This document shows, in pieces, positions 38,407 through 48,262 of a stretch of 64,000 nt of DNA. The notes below the pieces were generated by a model, which saw only the letters and a list, made by a program, of their open reading frames with translations, was not told where the DNA came from and searched no databases. The stretch spans positions 682,001 to 746,000 of the forward strand of contig NZ_CP060418.1 in the NCBI RefSeq assembly GCF_014298075.1. Reading direction: 5' to 3'. The translations under genes and the position numbers were made by a program. Within the stretch, counting starts at the first letter, position 1. The number at the start of each line of letters is the position of its first letter. The DNA is from Enterobacter sp. JUb54 (GTDB lineage Bacteria > Pseudomonadota > Gammaproteobacteria > Enterobacterales > Enterobacteriaceae).

Positions 38407-41094
38407 ATGAGTACAGACAAACCGGGAGGCCCGTTCTACAGGCTCTCCGTCGATGAAACCCTGACCAGCACCAACAGTTCCTCCGAAGGTATTAGCAGTG
38501 CCGAAGCGGCCTCGCGACTCCAGCAGTACGGCGAGAACGCGTTACCGCAAAAGCCGGGCAAGCCCGCGTGGCTACGCTTCCTGGCGCATTTCAACGATGT
38601 CCTGATTTACGTCCTGCTGGCTGCCGCGCTCTTGACGGCGGTCATGGGGCACTGGGTCGATACCCTCGTGATTCTGGGGGTCGCGGTCATCAACGCCCTG
38701 ATCGGGCATATTCAGGAAAGTAATGCGGAAAAATCGCTGCAGAGCATTCGCAATATGCTGTCCAGCGAGGCGGTGGTCGTCCGTCAGGGCAACCATGAAA
38801 CGGTGCCAACCACCGCGCTGGTGCCTGGGGATATCGTGGTGATCCGCGCCGGCGACCGGATCCCGGCCGACCTGCGGGTGATTGAAGCCCACAATCTGCG
38901 GGTGGAAGAGGCGATACTCACCGGCGAGTCGACGGTGGTGGAAAAAAGCACCGACGCGCTGAGCGGCGACCTGCCCCTCGGCGATCGTACCAACCTGCTG
39001 TTTTCGGGAACCACGGTCAGCTCCGGCGGGGGCAAAGGCCTCGTGGTGGCGACCGGCGGCGATACCGAGCTTGGCCATATCAACCAGATGATGGCGGATA
39101 TTGAAAAGCACCGGACACCGCTGCTGGTTCAGATGGATAAGCTGGGTAAAGCCATCTTTATCATCATTCTGGTGATGATGGCGGCGCTGTTTGTCTTCAG
39201 CCTGCTGTTCCGCGATATGCCGGTTTCAGAGCTGATGCTCTCGCTGATCAGCCTTGCGGTGGCGTCGGTGCCGGAAGGGTTGCCAGCCATCATCTCGATT
39301 ATTCTCTCGCTCGGCGTGCAGACCATGGCGCGGCAGAAGGCGATCATTCGTAAGCTGCCGACCGTTGAGACTCTCGGAGCGATGACGGTGATTTGCTCGG
39401 ACAAAACCGGGACGCTGACCATGAACGAGATGACGGTCAAAGCCGTCATTACGGCGGATACCGTCTACCGGGTCGAAGGCGATAGCTATGAGCCGATTGG
39501 TAATATTCATCCTGTAGATGGTTCCGGGCCGGTGGTGGTTGCCCCCGGTACGTTGCTTGAGCGCTATTTGCGAACCATTGATCTCTGTAATGACAGCCAA
39601 CTGATCAAGGATGAAACCGGGTTATGGAAAATCACCGGCGGCCCAACGGAAGGGGCGCTGAAGGTGCTGGCGGCGAAAATCGCGCTGCCGACGCTGGCAA
39701 CCGAGTTGCGCAGTAAGATCCCTTTCGATTCGCAGTACAAATATATGTCGACGCTGTATCGGATCGGGGATGAAGAGATGATCTTAATTACCGGTGCCCC
39801 GGATGTTCTGTTCCGGCTGTGTCAGCAGCAGCAGACGGATGATGGCCTGCAGCCGCTGGATCAGCCCTACTGGGAAGCCAAAATTGAAGAGTACGCGCGG
39901 GAAGGGTTGCGTATGGTGGCGGCGGCGTGGAAACCTGCGGCCAGCGGGCAAACCGAACTGACGCATCAGGATTTACAGCAAGGGGTGATCCTTCTCGGTA
40001 TTGCCGGGATGATGGATCCGCCGCGTCCGGAGGCGATTACGGCGATTGGCGACTGCCTGCAGGCAGGGATCCGGGTGAAGATGATCACCGGCGATCATCC
40101 GCAAACGGCGATGAGCATCGGCAAAATGCTCGGCATTGGCAATGCGGAAAATGCCATCACCGGGCGTGAACTGGAGGTGATGGACGACCAGCAGCTCAGC
40201 GAAGCCGCGCAGAAATTTGATATTTTCGCCCGTACCAGCCCGGAGGATAAATTCCGCCTGGTGCAGGCGCTGCAGAGCAGAAAAGAGGTCGTAGGGATGA
40301 CCGGCGACGGGGTCAACGATGCACCGGCGCTGAAGCAAGCTGATGTCGGGATTGCCATGGGCATCAAGGGAACCGAGGTGACCAAGGAAGCGGCCGATAT
40401 GGTGCTGACGGATGATAACTTCGCCACCATCGCCAGTGCGGTCAGAGAAGGGCGGCGGGTGTACGATAACCTGAAGAAAACCATCCTCTTTATTATGCCG
40501 ACCAACCTGGCGCAGGGGCTGTTAATCATCATTGCGCTGCTGGCGGGTAATTTAATCCCATTGACCCCGGTGCTGATCCTCTGGATGAACATGGCGACCT
40601 CCGCCACGCTCTCCTTCGGCCTGGCGTTTGAGGCCGGCGAGAAGAACATTATGCAGCGGCCGCCGCGCGATCCGAAACTGCATGTGATGGATGGTTTTGC
40701 TATCTGGAGGGTGATATTTGTTGGTTCGATGATTGCCGTGAGCGCCTTCGTTCTGGAAGCCTGGCTCCAGCCGCGCGGCTACTCGCCGGAGTTTATTCGC
40801 ACCGTCCTGCTGCAAACCCTGGTAACAGCCCAGTGGTTTTATATGCTCAACTGCCGCATATCCGACGGCTTCTCTCTGAGTAAAGGATTGCTGGCAAACC
40901 GCGGTATCTGGATCGTCAGCGGCGTCCTGCTGGTGTTGCAGCTGCTGATCATCTACGCGCCGTTCATGCAGATGCTGTTCGGGACCACCGCGCTGCCGTT
41001 CCGCTACTGGGTGATCACCTTTATCATCGGATTTGTGATGTTCCTGATTGTGGAAGTGGAAAAGCCGTTAACCCGCAAATGGCGTACCGCCTGA
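38407..41094 (+). CDS. Type II P-type cation-transporting ATPase
   Basis: An 895-residue cation pump with all core motifs: the actuator sequence LTGESTVVEK, the phosphorylation motif SDKTGTLT (Asp about residue 332), nucleotide-domain KGAPD-like ITGAPD, MITGDHPQTA and the hinge MTGDGVNDAPALKQADVGIAMG. Helix 4 has VPEGLP as in Ca2+ and Na+/K+ pumps. The helix 5 segment PTNLAQG has Gln where SERCA has Glu, and helix 6 MNMATSATLSFGLAFE has Ser where SERCA has Asp. Cation specificity is therefore open. Length fits the bacterial PMA/SERCA-like class. Confidence 0.9.
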   Translation: MSTDKPGGPFYRLSVDETLTSTNSSSEGISSAEAASRLQQYGENALPQKPGKPAWLRFLAHFNDVLIYVLLAAALLTAVMGHWVDTLVILGVAVINALIGHIQESNAEKSLQSIRNMLSSEAVVVRQGNHETVPTTALVPGDIVVIRAGDRIPADLRVIEAHNLRVEEAILTGESTVVEKSTDALSGDLPLGDRTNLLFSGTTVSSGGGKGLVVATGGDTELGHINQMMADIEKHRTPLLVQMDKLGKAIFIIILVMMAALFVFSLLFRDMPVSELMLSLISLAVASVPEGLPAIISIILSLGVQTMARQKAIIRKLPTVETLGAMTVICSDKTGTLTMNEMTVKAVITADTVYRVEGDSYEPIGNIHPVDGSGPVVVAPGTLLERYLRTIDLCNDSQLIKDETGLWKITGGPTEGALKVLAAKIALPTLATELRSKIPFDSQYKYMSTLYRIGDEEMILITGAPDVLFRLCQQQQTDDGLQPLDQPYWEAKIEEYAREGLRMVAAAWKPAASGQTELTHQDLQQGVILLGIAGMMDPPRPEAITAIGDCLQAGIRVKMITGDHPQTAMSIGKMLGIGNAENAITGRELEVMDDQQLSEAAQKFDIFARTSPEDKFRLVQALQSRKEVVGMTGDGVNDAPALKQADVGIAMGIKGTEVTKEAADMVLTDDNFATIASAVREGRRVYDNLKKTILFIMPTNLAQGLLIIIALLAGNLIPLTPVLILWMNMATSATLSFGLAFEAGEKNIMQRPPRDPKLHVMDGFAIWRVIFVGSMIAVSAFVLEAWLQPRGYSPEFIRTVLLQTLVTAQWFYMLNCRISDGFSLSKGLLANRGIWIVSGVLLVLQLLIIYAPFMQMLFGTTALPFRYWVITFIIGFVMFLIVEVEKPLTRKWRTA

Positions 41095-41124
41095 AGCAAG
41101 GGGCCGCCGAGTCGCGTATTACCC

Positions 41125-41158
41125 AGCCCGCTTATGTTCAGACTGAGCGGGCTTTTTC
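41125..41158 (+). terminator. Terminator of the usp-ATPase unit
   Basis: Arms agcccgct (41125-41132) and agcgggct (41146-41153), 13-base loop, then a short T-run. Confidence 0.85.
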
Positions 41159-41299
41159 ATGATGACGCGGGGTATTGCAAAAGAGAAAAAAGGCTCCGGA
41201 GCGTATAATACTGGCAGGGCGCACGGGTTACTTGCTATGGACTTTTGTCACTGGCTATTTAATGCGCTACCATGAGACCTCATTTACCAGGTTTTAAAT

Positions 41300-41899
41300 A
41301 TGAAAAAAATGAAAAAGAGCAGAGCAGCATCTATGGCAGCGTTAATGGCGCTGTCGATGGGGCCGATCCCTGCTAATGCTGTGGGTTATCGGGATATCAC
41401 GCCGCACAGCACTGAAGCGAATACCACACTGCAGTCGCTGCATGAAGAAGTGGTATATATCTCAATCAGCGAGGCAACCAGACTACTGGCTGAAATTGCG
41501 GAGCGTCAGCGTTTCCACCTGATAAACTTGCGTGCTGAATGGGAAGTAAAACAAACGCCCATTGATATGAAAAAGCAGTCCCCTCTTGTTCAGAAACATC
41601 TGGTAAAAGAGTATAAACAACGGATTACCATTGCTGCGGGTTATATCGAAGCGGTAAAAATGGCTCTTCAGGAAACCCTGGATGAAGCGCTACGAGAAGA
41701 GATAACCACGTTCGGGCGTGCAGCTGCAAAATTACGTAATACGGCAGAAGATACACTGGCGTTCATTGAACAGACTAACCCGCCCAAAAAAACGTCATCA
41801 ACGCCGATTAGCGCTAGTGGGGATGATGTCAGAGCGTTAATTCATGCTGAGCATAAAGCGCTGGGACTAAATCCACCGGGCTTTGATCGGGTTTCATAA
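41300..41899 (+). CDS. Unknown 199-residue protein with signal-peptide-like start, overlapping a YafO-like gene
   Basis: Not recognised. The N-terminus is basic then hydrophobic and ends ANA (about residue 27), which looks like a Sec signal peptide. The rest is mostly helical and charged, with a Lys/Pro/Thr-rich stretch near 160-170 and the C-terminal segment HAEHKALGLNPPGFD. Its stop codon overlaps the start of the next frame by one base (TAATG), so the two are translated together. This position is where an antitoxin would be expected, but a 199-residue exported-looking protein is atypical for one. Base composition is more AT-rich than its neighbours. A -10-like TATAAT lies at 41204-41209. 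Confidence 0.7.
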   Translation: MKKMKKSRAASMAALMALSMGPIPANAVGYRDITPHSTEANTTLQSLHEEVVYISISEATRLLAEIAERQRFHLINLRAEWEVKQTPIDMKKQSPLVQKHLVKEYKQRITIAAGYIEAVKMALQETLDEALREEITTFGRAAAKLRNTAEDTLAFIEQTNPPKKTSSTPISASGDDVRALIHAEHKALGLNPPGFDRVS

Positions 41900-42276
41900 T
41901 GGTGAGAGTTTCTGTTCACAAGGATGTTGAACTGCCTGAGATCGCTGCGCAATATGCGCAGGTGCTGGAGATCTGGAAGAAACACCACACACTCCCTGAT
42001 TTTTTCGGCAATGAGGGGTAGTGGGAAGAGAATCGCAGGTTGTGCGATTCTTACGTTTACAAAATCCATATTCAGCTTCCCGATCAACCGGCCTGGAAGC
42101 CGCACACTCCTCAGGCAGCCAGAAAATCAAATCATTATCTCGTCTACTCGCGGCACTGGCTGGATGACGATCGCTATCAGGTTATCAGTATCATGAGTCC
42201 CGACGCCCATGAAAAAGCCAAAACCTCATTTATGACTGAGCTTGAGCGCCGGGCAGAAGAATTTCAGAACAGTTAA
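41899..42276 (+). pseudogene. YafO-family toxin gene interrupted by an amber codon
   Basis: From the ATG at 41899 the frame reads 40 codons to TAG (42019-42021), then continues in the same frame for 84 sense codons to TAA at 42274-42276. The two parts together resemble E. coli YafO, a ribosome-dependent mRNA-cleaving toxin: LPDFFGNEG before the stop aligns with LPDIFGRD, and HIQLPDQPAWKP, HYLVYSRHWLDDDRYQVI and the C-terminal ERRAEEFQNS follow in register. The TAG falls where a Tyr codon (TAT/TAC) would fit, so one substitution could have created it. Most likely an inactivated toxin; it overlaps the upstream gene by one base. Confidence 0.7.
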
Positions 42277-42277
42277 A

Positions 42278-42312
42278 CAAAAGCCTCGCATCTGCGAGGC
42301 TTTTGTTTTTTC
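42278..42312 (+). terminator. Terminator after the YafO-like gene
   Basis: Perfect 13-base arms caaaagcctcgca (42278-42290) and tgcgaggcttttg (42293-42305) with a 2-base loop, then a T-run. Confidence 0.92.
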
Positions 42313-42382
42313 GAGGTCTTTATGTGGACCGTTGATTGATAAAATATAAATATCAAGTGATTCGGTGTTGATATGAGGCGGG

Positions 42383-44116
42383 TTACTCCGCCTCATCTTC
42401 TGCGACGCGGACCCCGACCTTCAGAACGTGGTCATCCTCTTTTTCCGCGACCGTCCACAGCATGCCGGCGAATTCTACCTGGTCACCGACAACCGGAGCG
42501 GCGCCGAGCAGATGCTGAACCACATCGCCCAGCGACTGCTGGCTATCGTTAAAATCATCCACGTCATCGAGACCGTAAATTTGCGCCACATCGACAAATT
42601 TGGCACTGGCATCGAGAATAAAGTCCCCGAAGAAACGCTGATCGAGCGCCACCGGCGGCGACTGGCTGAACATTTTACCCAGCGCCGGCAGGTCACGCTC
42701 GCGGCCAATCACGCACAGAATATCCCCTTCCAGCAGGCGGGTGCTGCCGGTCGGGTGCAGCAGGACATTGTCGCGGAACAGGGCGGCAATACGGGTTTCC
42801 GGCGGCATATGTAAGTCACGCAGCGCCGCGCCAACGCACCATTTGTCTGCGCTGAGCTGGTAGACGAACTGCTCCCAGGGGTTCTCCGGGTGAATATCCA
42901 ACCCGACGCGGGAAATGGGCCAGCCGACCGGCGGTACCACCACTTTGGCTTTTTTGGCCGCCCAGGAGAGGGACGTCCCCTGTAACAGCAGCGACACCAG
43001 CACCACGAAGAAGGCGACATTGAAGAACAAGCGCGCGTTTTCAAGGCCGGCCATCATCGGGAAGACGGCGAGAATGATCGGCACCGCGCCGCGCAGCCCC
43101 ACCCAGCTGATAAACACCCGCTCGCGCAGGTTAAACCCGCGAAACGGCAGCAGACCGGCAAACACCGACAGCGGACGGGCCACAAAAATCATCCACATGG
43201 AGAGCAGCAGCGCCGGGATGGCGATAGGCCACAGATCCGACGGGGTGAGCAGCAGCCCGAGCACCAGGAACATGGCAATCTGCGCCAGCCACGCCAGTCC
43301 GTCGAAGTTTTGCAGGATCCCATGACGGTTACGAATCGGTCGGTTCCCCAGCAGGAAGCCGCACAGATATACCGCCAGAATGCCGCTGCCGTCGAGGGTG
43401 GTGGTTACCGCAAAAATCATAATCCCGCCGCTGAGCGCCAGCAGCGGATAGAGCCCGGTCGGCAGCACGATGCGGTTTATCATCTGCAACAGCAGATAAC
43501 CGCCGCCGAGGCCAATCGCAATCCCGAGGCCGAACTGCTGCACGATATGGACGGCGAACATCCAGCTCAGGCCGCTTTCATGCTGCTGAATCATCTCGAT
43601 AAGCGTAATGGTCAGGAACACCGCCATCGGGTCGTTGCTGCCGGATTCGATCTCCAGGGTGGAGCCGACACGTTCGTTCAGGCCTTTGCCGCCGAGCAGC
43701 GAGAAGACCGCCGCCGCATCGGTGGAGCCGACAATCGCGCCGATCAGCAAGCCTTCGATAAGATCGAGATGGAACAGCCAGGCGGCCATCAGCCCGGTCA
43801 GGCAGGAGGTGATCAGGACGCCGACGGTCGCCAGCGAGAGCGCGGGCCAGAGGGCAACGCGAAAGGAGCTGGCCTGGGTGCGCATACCGCCGTCAAGCAG
43901 GATCACCGCCAGCGCCAGGTTACTCACCATGTACGCGAAAGGGTAATTGTCAAAAGGGATGCCGCCGATACCGTCAACCCCGGCCAGCATACCAATGGCA
44001 AGGAAGATAACCAGAATCGGGATGCCCAGGCGCGAAGAAAAGGAACTCAATAAAATGCTACAGGTTACTAATACAGAACCCAGAATAAACAGGCTAATGA
44101 CCGCACCGGCGTCCAA
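42383..44116 (-). CDS. cvrA: CvrA (NhaP2-type) K+/H+ antiporter
   Basis: CPA1-family cation/proton antiporter of 577 residues. Residues 1 to about 390 hold twelve or more membrane helices, including the acidic transport core [20 protein letters not shown] and [14 protein letters not shown] TrkA-C regulatory domain (about 405-490) and a CorC/HlyC-like domain (to the end) follow. In E. coli it is YcgO and matters for volume control at low osmolarity. The start appears to be TTG at 44114-44116, giving [14 protein letters not shown], with AGGAG ten bases upstream. It lies between the YafO-like locus and ldcA. Confidence 0.94.
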   Translation of the reverse strand: MDAGAVISLFILGSVLVTCSILLSSFSSRLGIPILVIFLAIGMLAGVDGIGGIPFDNYPFAYMVSNLALAVILLDGGMRTQASSFRVALWPALSLATVGVLITSCLTGLMAAWLFHLDLIEGLLIGAIVGSTDAAAVFSLLGGKGLNERVGSTLEIESGSNDPMAVFLTITLIEMIQQHESGLSWMFAVHIVQQFGLGIAIGLGGGYLLLQMINRIVLPTGLYPLLALSGGIMIFAVTTTLDGSGILAVYLCGFLLGNRPIRNRHGILQNFDGLAWLAQIAMFLVLGLLLTPSDLWPIAIPALLLSMWMIFVARPLSVFAGLLPFRGFNLRERVFISWVGLRGAVPIILAVFPMMAGLENARLFFNVAFFVVLVSLLLQGTSLSWAAKKAKVVVPPVGWPISRVGLDIHPENPWEQFVYQLSADKWCVGAALRDLHMPPETRIAALFRDNVLLHPTGSTRLLEGDILCVIGRERDLPALGKMFSQSPPVALDQRFFGDFILDASAKFVDVAQIYGLDDVDDFNDSQQSLGDVVQHLLGAAPVVGDQVEFAGMLWTVAEKEDDHVLKVGVRVAEDEAE

Positions 44117-44207
44117 TGTTGACGTACTCCTTACTGCGTGAATTTTTTAGACAATGAGGCTCAGTTTACCAACCCTCGGAGTATCCTGAAATGTGTAACA
44201 GAAGATT

Positions 44208-45122
44208 TTATTCTGTTAGCACCGGATGCCCGCTGAGCGTTAAGGTCGTGGTGATGTCGCGATGCACCAGCCGCGCGTTTGCGCCAAGCGGCAGGGTGAC
44301 GGTTCGCTGTTCGTGGCCGAAATCCAGCCCGCTAATCACCGGGATATCCAGCTGGGTGCGCAGATAGTCGTAGACTGCCGGCAGGTCATAACCGGCGTCG
44401 TAATCGTTCGGGTTCGCGCCGCTGAAGCTGCCGAGGATCAGCGCCTGCTGGCGGGCGAGAACGCCGCTGTGCAGCAGCTGCAGCAGCATGCGCTCGACGC
44501 GGAATGGATGCTCGTTAATATCTTCCAGCACCAGAATGCCGTCGCTAATCTGCGGCATCCACGGGGTGCCCATCAGCGATGTGAGCATCGCCAGGTTGCC
44601 GCCCCACAGGGTGCCTTCGACATCACAGGGCTGGCCATCGCCCGGCCATTCAAGGGTAAATTCCGGGCTGCGCAGCGCCTGCCAGAAGTGGTGCCATGTA
44701 AACGCGTTCATCGTTTCCGCACCAAAGTTACCTGCCAGCATCGGACCGCTGAAGGTGATTATGCTACTCTTTGCCAGCAGGCCCATTTGAATCGCTGTGA
44801 AATCACTGTGGCCGCAGATTAAAAGCGGATTTTCCCGCTGGCGTGCGGCCAGGGCCTGCCAGTCGATATCCGGCAGCAGGCGGCTGGCGCCGTAACCGCC
44901 GCGCACCGGCATCACGATGCGGTTAGGGCCTTCGAGGGTAGCCAGCTGGTTAATATCGTTCAGGCGCTCATGTTCAGTTCCGGCAAAGCGCTGTTGCCGA
45001 CGGGGGATGACCTCCTGGTGCATCACCTGATGTCCGGCCTCCTGCAGACGTTCAACGCCGCGGAGCGCCGCCTCCTGGTTAATGCAGTAGCCTGAAGGGG
45101 CAACCAGATAAAACTGAGACAT
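44208..45122 (-). CDS. ldcA: Muramoyltetrapeptide L,D-carboxypeptidase
   Basis: Cytoplasmic S66 serine peptidase of 304 residues that removes the terminal D-Ala from murein tetrapeptides during peptidoglycan recycling. The nucleophile Ser lies in LLICGHSDFTAIQMG near residue 106; the Glu is in ILVLEDINEHPFRVERM; the His is in DFGHEQRTVTLPLGA. Length equals E. coli LdcA. Divergent from mltE, as in E. coli, linking two murein-recycling genes. Confidence 0.96.
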   Translation of the reverse strand: MSQFYLVAPSGYCINQEAALRGVERLQEAGHQVMHQEVIPRRQQRFAGTEHERLNDINQLATLEGPNRIVMPVRGGYGASRLLPDIDWQALAARQRENPLLICGHSDFTAIQMGLLAKSSIITFSGPMLAGNFGAETMNAFTWHHFWQALRSPEFTLEWPGDGQPCDVEGTLWGGNLAMLTSLMGTPWMPQISDGILVLEDINEHPFRVERMLLQLLHSGVLARQQALILGSFSGANPNDYDAGYDLPAVYDYLRTQLDIPVISGLDFGHEQRTVTLPLGANARLVHRDITTTLTLSGHPVLTE

Positions 45123-45217
45123 GACAATTCCTTGCTAAGAATGAAAGGGTTATCATGCCGCCTGGAGGGATTATTGTCATCTCCAGACGGCAAACTTCAG
45201 CCAATAAGGATAGATGT

Positions 45218-45829
45218 GTGAAATTGAGATGGTGTGTTTTTTTGATGGTATTGTTGGCCGGTTGTAGCTCGAAAAAGGATTATCGTAACCCGCCGTGGAA
45301 CGCTGAAGTTCCGGTCAAGCGGGCGATGCAGTGGATGCCGATCAGTGAAAAAGCCGGTGCGGCATGGGGCGTTGACCCGCAGCTGGTGACGGCGATTATC
45401 GCCATTGAATCTGGCGGTAACCCAACGGTGGTCAGTAAATCCGGCGCGGTAGGCCTGATGCAGCTGAAGCCTTCAACATCGGGTCGCGACGTTTACCAAC
45501 GCATGGGCTGGCGGGGTGAGCCGTCGGTGAGCGAGCTGAAAAATCCCGAACGCAATATCTCAATGGGGACCGCTTACCTGAGCATCCTCGAAAACGGCCC
45601 GCTTGCCGGGATTAAAGACCCGCAGGTGATGCGCTATGCGGTGGTGGTTTCCTACGCCAACGGCGCCGGGGCGCTGCTGCGCACGTTCTCTTCGAATCGC
45701 CAGGATGCGATTGATGAGATCAATGATATGGATGCCGATGAGTTCTTTGAACACGTGGCGAAGAAGCATCCGGCACCGCAGGCCCCCCGCTATATCTGGA
45801 AGCTGCAGCAGGCGCTGGACGCCATGTAG
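45218..45829 (+). CDS. mltE: MltE, endo-type membrane-bound lytic transglycosylase
   Basis: Outer-membrane lipoprotein that cleaves murein glycan strands internally, 203 residues. The signal peptide [19 protein letters not shown] ends in the lipobox LAGC. The SLT catalytic Glu is in [10 protein letters not shown], followed by [15 protein letters not shown] and [13 protein letters not shown]. The GTG at 45218-45220 is chosen because AAGGA lies at a good distance and it gives the E. coli N-terminus; the ATG 21 codons upstream would mask the lipobox. In E. coli ycgR follows, but here it is replaced by iron and molybdenum uptake genes. Confidence 0.96.
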   Translation: MKLRWCVFLMVLLAGCSSKKDYRNPPWNAEVPVKRAMQWMPISEKAGAAWGVDPQLVTAIIAIESGGNPTVVSKSGAVGLMQLKPSTSGRDVYQRMGWRGEPSVSELKNPERNISMGTAYLSILENGPLAGIKDPQVMRYAVVVSYANGAGALLRTFSSNRQDAIDEINDMDADEFFEHVAKKHPAPQAPRYIWKLQQALDAM

Positions 45830-45877
45830 CCATCTGGAGCAAGCCCCCGGCCGGTACCTGACCACCGGGGGCGTTTA

Positions 45878-47998
45878 TCAGAAGTCGTAGCCGACGGTGG
45901 CGGTGATGCTACGCTCGGCGCCCCAGTAGCAGTTGCCGGTGCCGTAGCAGCCGGAGACATACTCCCGGTCGCTGAGGTTGTTGGCATTGACCTGAACAAA
46001 AGCCCCTTTCAACGACGGCGACCAGACGCCGAGATCGGCGCGAACCATCGCATCCAGCAGCGTTACCGACGGCAGACGCTCGGTGTTGGCATCATCTGCC
46101 CACTGTTTACCAATATAGCGCACGCCAGCTCCCGCGCTGATCCCGGCCGGGAACTGATAACGCGCCCAGAATGAAGCCATCTGATCCGGCGTGAGCTGCG
46201 GGGTATTGTCGTTGGTGCCATCTTTGGTGTCCTGGAAGCGCAGGCGGTTCCAGGTGTAGGAGGCCAGGGTGCTCAGCTCAGGCGTAATCTGGTTATGCAT
46301 CTCCAGCTCGACCCCTTGCGAGTGAACTTTGCCGGCCGGAATAAAGGTGGCGGTGGCGATATTCGGATCGCGGGTGGCCACGTCTTTCTGGGTTAAATCA
46401 TAGATGGCGATACTGTACATATCGCGGGTCCCCGGAGGCTGGAATTTCAGCCCCGCTTCCAGCTGTTCGGCGGTGGTCGGTTTCAGCAGCGTTCCGTCGG
46501 CGCCCGGCAGCATCGCCGGTGTAATGGCCTGGCTGTAGCTCAGGTACGGCGAGAGGCCGTTTTCCAGGGCATACAGCAACGACGCGCGACCGCTGATATG
46601 GTCATCGGAACGGCGGCTGGAGGTGCCGAAGGTATCGCTGACCTGCTGCGAGACGATGCGATCGTAACGGCCGGAAACATCAAGATGCCAGCGATCCCAC
46701 ACCATTTCATCCTGCAGATAAATCCCGGTCTGATAGTAGCGACGATTATTGTTATCGCTGTAGGTCACGGTGTGTCCGGTTTGCGCGGTATAGCCGCTAA
46801 ACGGATCGAGCGGCGAGGCGCTGCCGGCACCGGTCCACAGATCGTTGCGGAAGCGGTGATATTCCGCCCCGAGGATCAGCGTATGGGCCAGTTCACCGGT
46901 GGTGAAGTCGGCGCGCAGGCGGTTGTCGGTGGACCACGCATCCAGCGATCCACGAGAGCCGCTGTAGCCGCGGGCCAGCATATCGCTGTCGCCAACCCAG
47001 CCGACCTGGTAGACCTGATCGAGGGAGACGTTGGTATGGGTGTAGCTCCCGGCGGAGTAAGCCGACCAGGTATCGTCGAACTGATGGCTAAACTCGTAGC
47101 TGTAGATCTGCTCGCGACGCTGATAGCCGTCGGACGGATCGCCTTCATTGGTGCTGGTGGAGAGCTTGCGCCCGTTGTGCGCGTAGCGGGTGCCGTCCAG
47201 CGGCAGCGAGCCGTGGTAGCCGCCCGACGGATCTTTTTGCAGGTAAGCGCGCAATAACAACGAGGTGTCGGCGTCCGGCTGCCAGAGCAGGGACGGGGAG
47301 ATGGCATAACGCTCTTCACGGGTATTGTCGTACTGGGTGTCGCTGTTACGCGTCATCCCGATGATCCGGTACGCCCACTGGTCGTTAATGGCATCGGTAT
47401 AATCGAAGGCGGCCCCTTTGGTGTTTTGCGTCCCGCCGCTCAGGCGGAAATGGCCTTCGGAAGTAAACTGCGGGCGTTTCGAGGTCAGGTTAACCACGCC
47501 GCCGGGCACGCTCTGGCCATACAGCGCCGAAGAGGGGCCGCGGATCACATCAACCCGCTCGATAAACCACGGGTCAATCTGCAGGACGTTGTGGCTCCCG
47601 CCATCGCTCATCAGACGCATGCCGTCGAGGAACAGGTTATCCACGTCGCCGCCGTGATAGCCGCGCAATGACACCGTATCAAAACGGGTCGCGCCGCCGC
47701 CAAAGCTGGAGTACACGCCTGGGGTATATTCCAGCGCCTGGCTGATGGTGTTGGCCCCCTGGTCATCCATTTGCTGTCGGGTGATCACCGAGACCGACTG
47801 CGCGGTGGTGATTAACGGCTGGTCGGTTTTGGTGGCCCCGGCGGAGGTTTTCGCGCTATAGCCCTCGGTGGGGGCGGTGGCGGAGTCAACGGGTTGCGCG
47901 GTGACGACCACGGTCTCTTCCGCCACGCTGGCGAGAGGGAAGGCGGCGGCCAGGGCGCACAGGAGCGCGGAGCGTTTAAAGGTGGTGCGGGCGATCAT
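45878..47998 (-). CDS. TonB-dependent siderophore receptor, FoxA/FhuA-like
   Basis: Outer-membrane receptor of 706 residues. Signal peptide about 1-26; the TonB-box-like ETVVVTA follows; the plug domain contains QALEYTPGVYSSFGGGATRFDTVSLRGYHGGDVDNLFLDG and IERVDVIRGPSSALYGQSVPGG. The 22-strand barrel ends in ATVGYDF, and CYGTGNCYWGAERS near the end resembles the C-terminus of hydroxamate receptors. Best guess is a ferrioxamine- or ferrichrome-type receptor. It stands alone, with a Fur-like box about 85 bases upstream, and is separate from the adjacent molybdenum-type operon. Confidence 0.88.
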   Translation of the reverse strand: MIARTTFKRSALLCALAAAFPLASVAEETVVVTAQPVDSATAPTEGYSAKTSAGATKTDQPLITTAQSVSVITRQQMDDQGANTISQALEYTPGVYSSFGGGATRFDTVSLRGYHGGDVDNLFLDGMRLMSDGGSHNVLQIDPWFIERVDVIRGPSSALYGQSVPGGVVNLTSKRPQFTSEGHFRLSGGTQNTKGAAFDYTDAINDQWAYRIIGMTRNSDTQYDNTREERYAISPSLLWQPDADTSLLLRAYLQKDPSGGYHGSLPLDGTRYAHNGRKLSTSTNEGDPSDGYQRREQIYSYEFSHQFDDTWSAYSAGSYTHTNVSLDQVYQVGWVGDSDMLARGYSGSRGSLDAWSTDNRLRADFTTGELAHTLILGAEYHRFRNDLWTGAGSASPLDPFSGYTAQTGHTVTYSDNNNRRYYQTGIYLQDEMVWDRWHLDVSGRYDRIVSQQVSDTFGTSSRRSDDHISGRASLLYALENGLSPYLSYSQAITPAMLPGADGTLLKPTTAEQLEAGLKFQPPGTRDMYSIAIYDLTQKDVATRDPNIATATFIPAGKVHSQGVELEMHNQITPELSTLASYTWNRLRFQDTKDGTNDNTPQLTPDQMASFWARYQFPAGISAGAGVRYIGKQWADDANTERLPSVTLLDAMVRADLGVWSPSLKGAFVQVNANNLSDREYVSGCYGTGNCYWGAERSITATVGYDF

Positions 47999-48080
47999 GG
48001 CATAATCCTGAGTAACCGCAGCCTGGTACTCCTGTACGCCGCTACGGAAAAGGCGAAAGTGTCTTCTTTCGTAAAAAAGT

Positions 48081-48099
48081 AATGCGAATTATTATTGTT
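48081..48099 (-). promoter_or_regulatory. Fur-like box of the FoxA/FhuA-like receptor gene
   Basis: On the minus strand AACAATAATAATTCGCATT agrees with the AT-rich left half and the CATT end of the Fur consensus (GATAATGATAATCATTATC). It lies 83-101 bases upstream of the receptor start, compatible with a promoter position. Match is partial. Confidence 0.55.
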
Positions 48100-48262
48100 A
48101 CTCTTTGCGTTATCAAGTGATGATTGCGTAGCGTGACAATCAAAACCCATGAAAAGGTTACTGTTTACTGAGTACATCTGGGACAGCGCGGGGCGTGCGG
48201 GACAGTCGACGGGATGACTGGCTACCAGATCTGGTAGCCAGGGTGAACGAAAACCAGGGGAG

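Noticed and set aside
42019-42021. In-frame TAG as a site of pyrrolysine insertion
   Set aside because: Enteric bacteria lack pyrrolysine machinery as a rule and nothing in the window encodes it; a nonsense change is the simpler reading.
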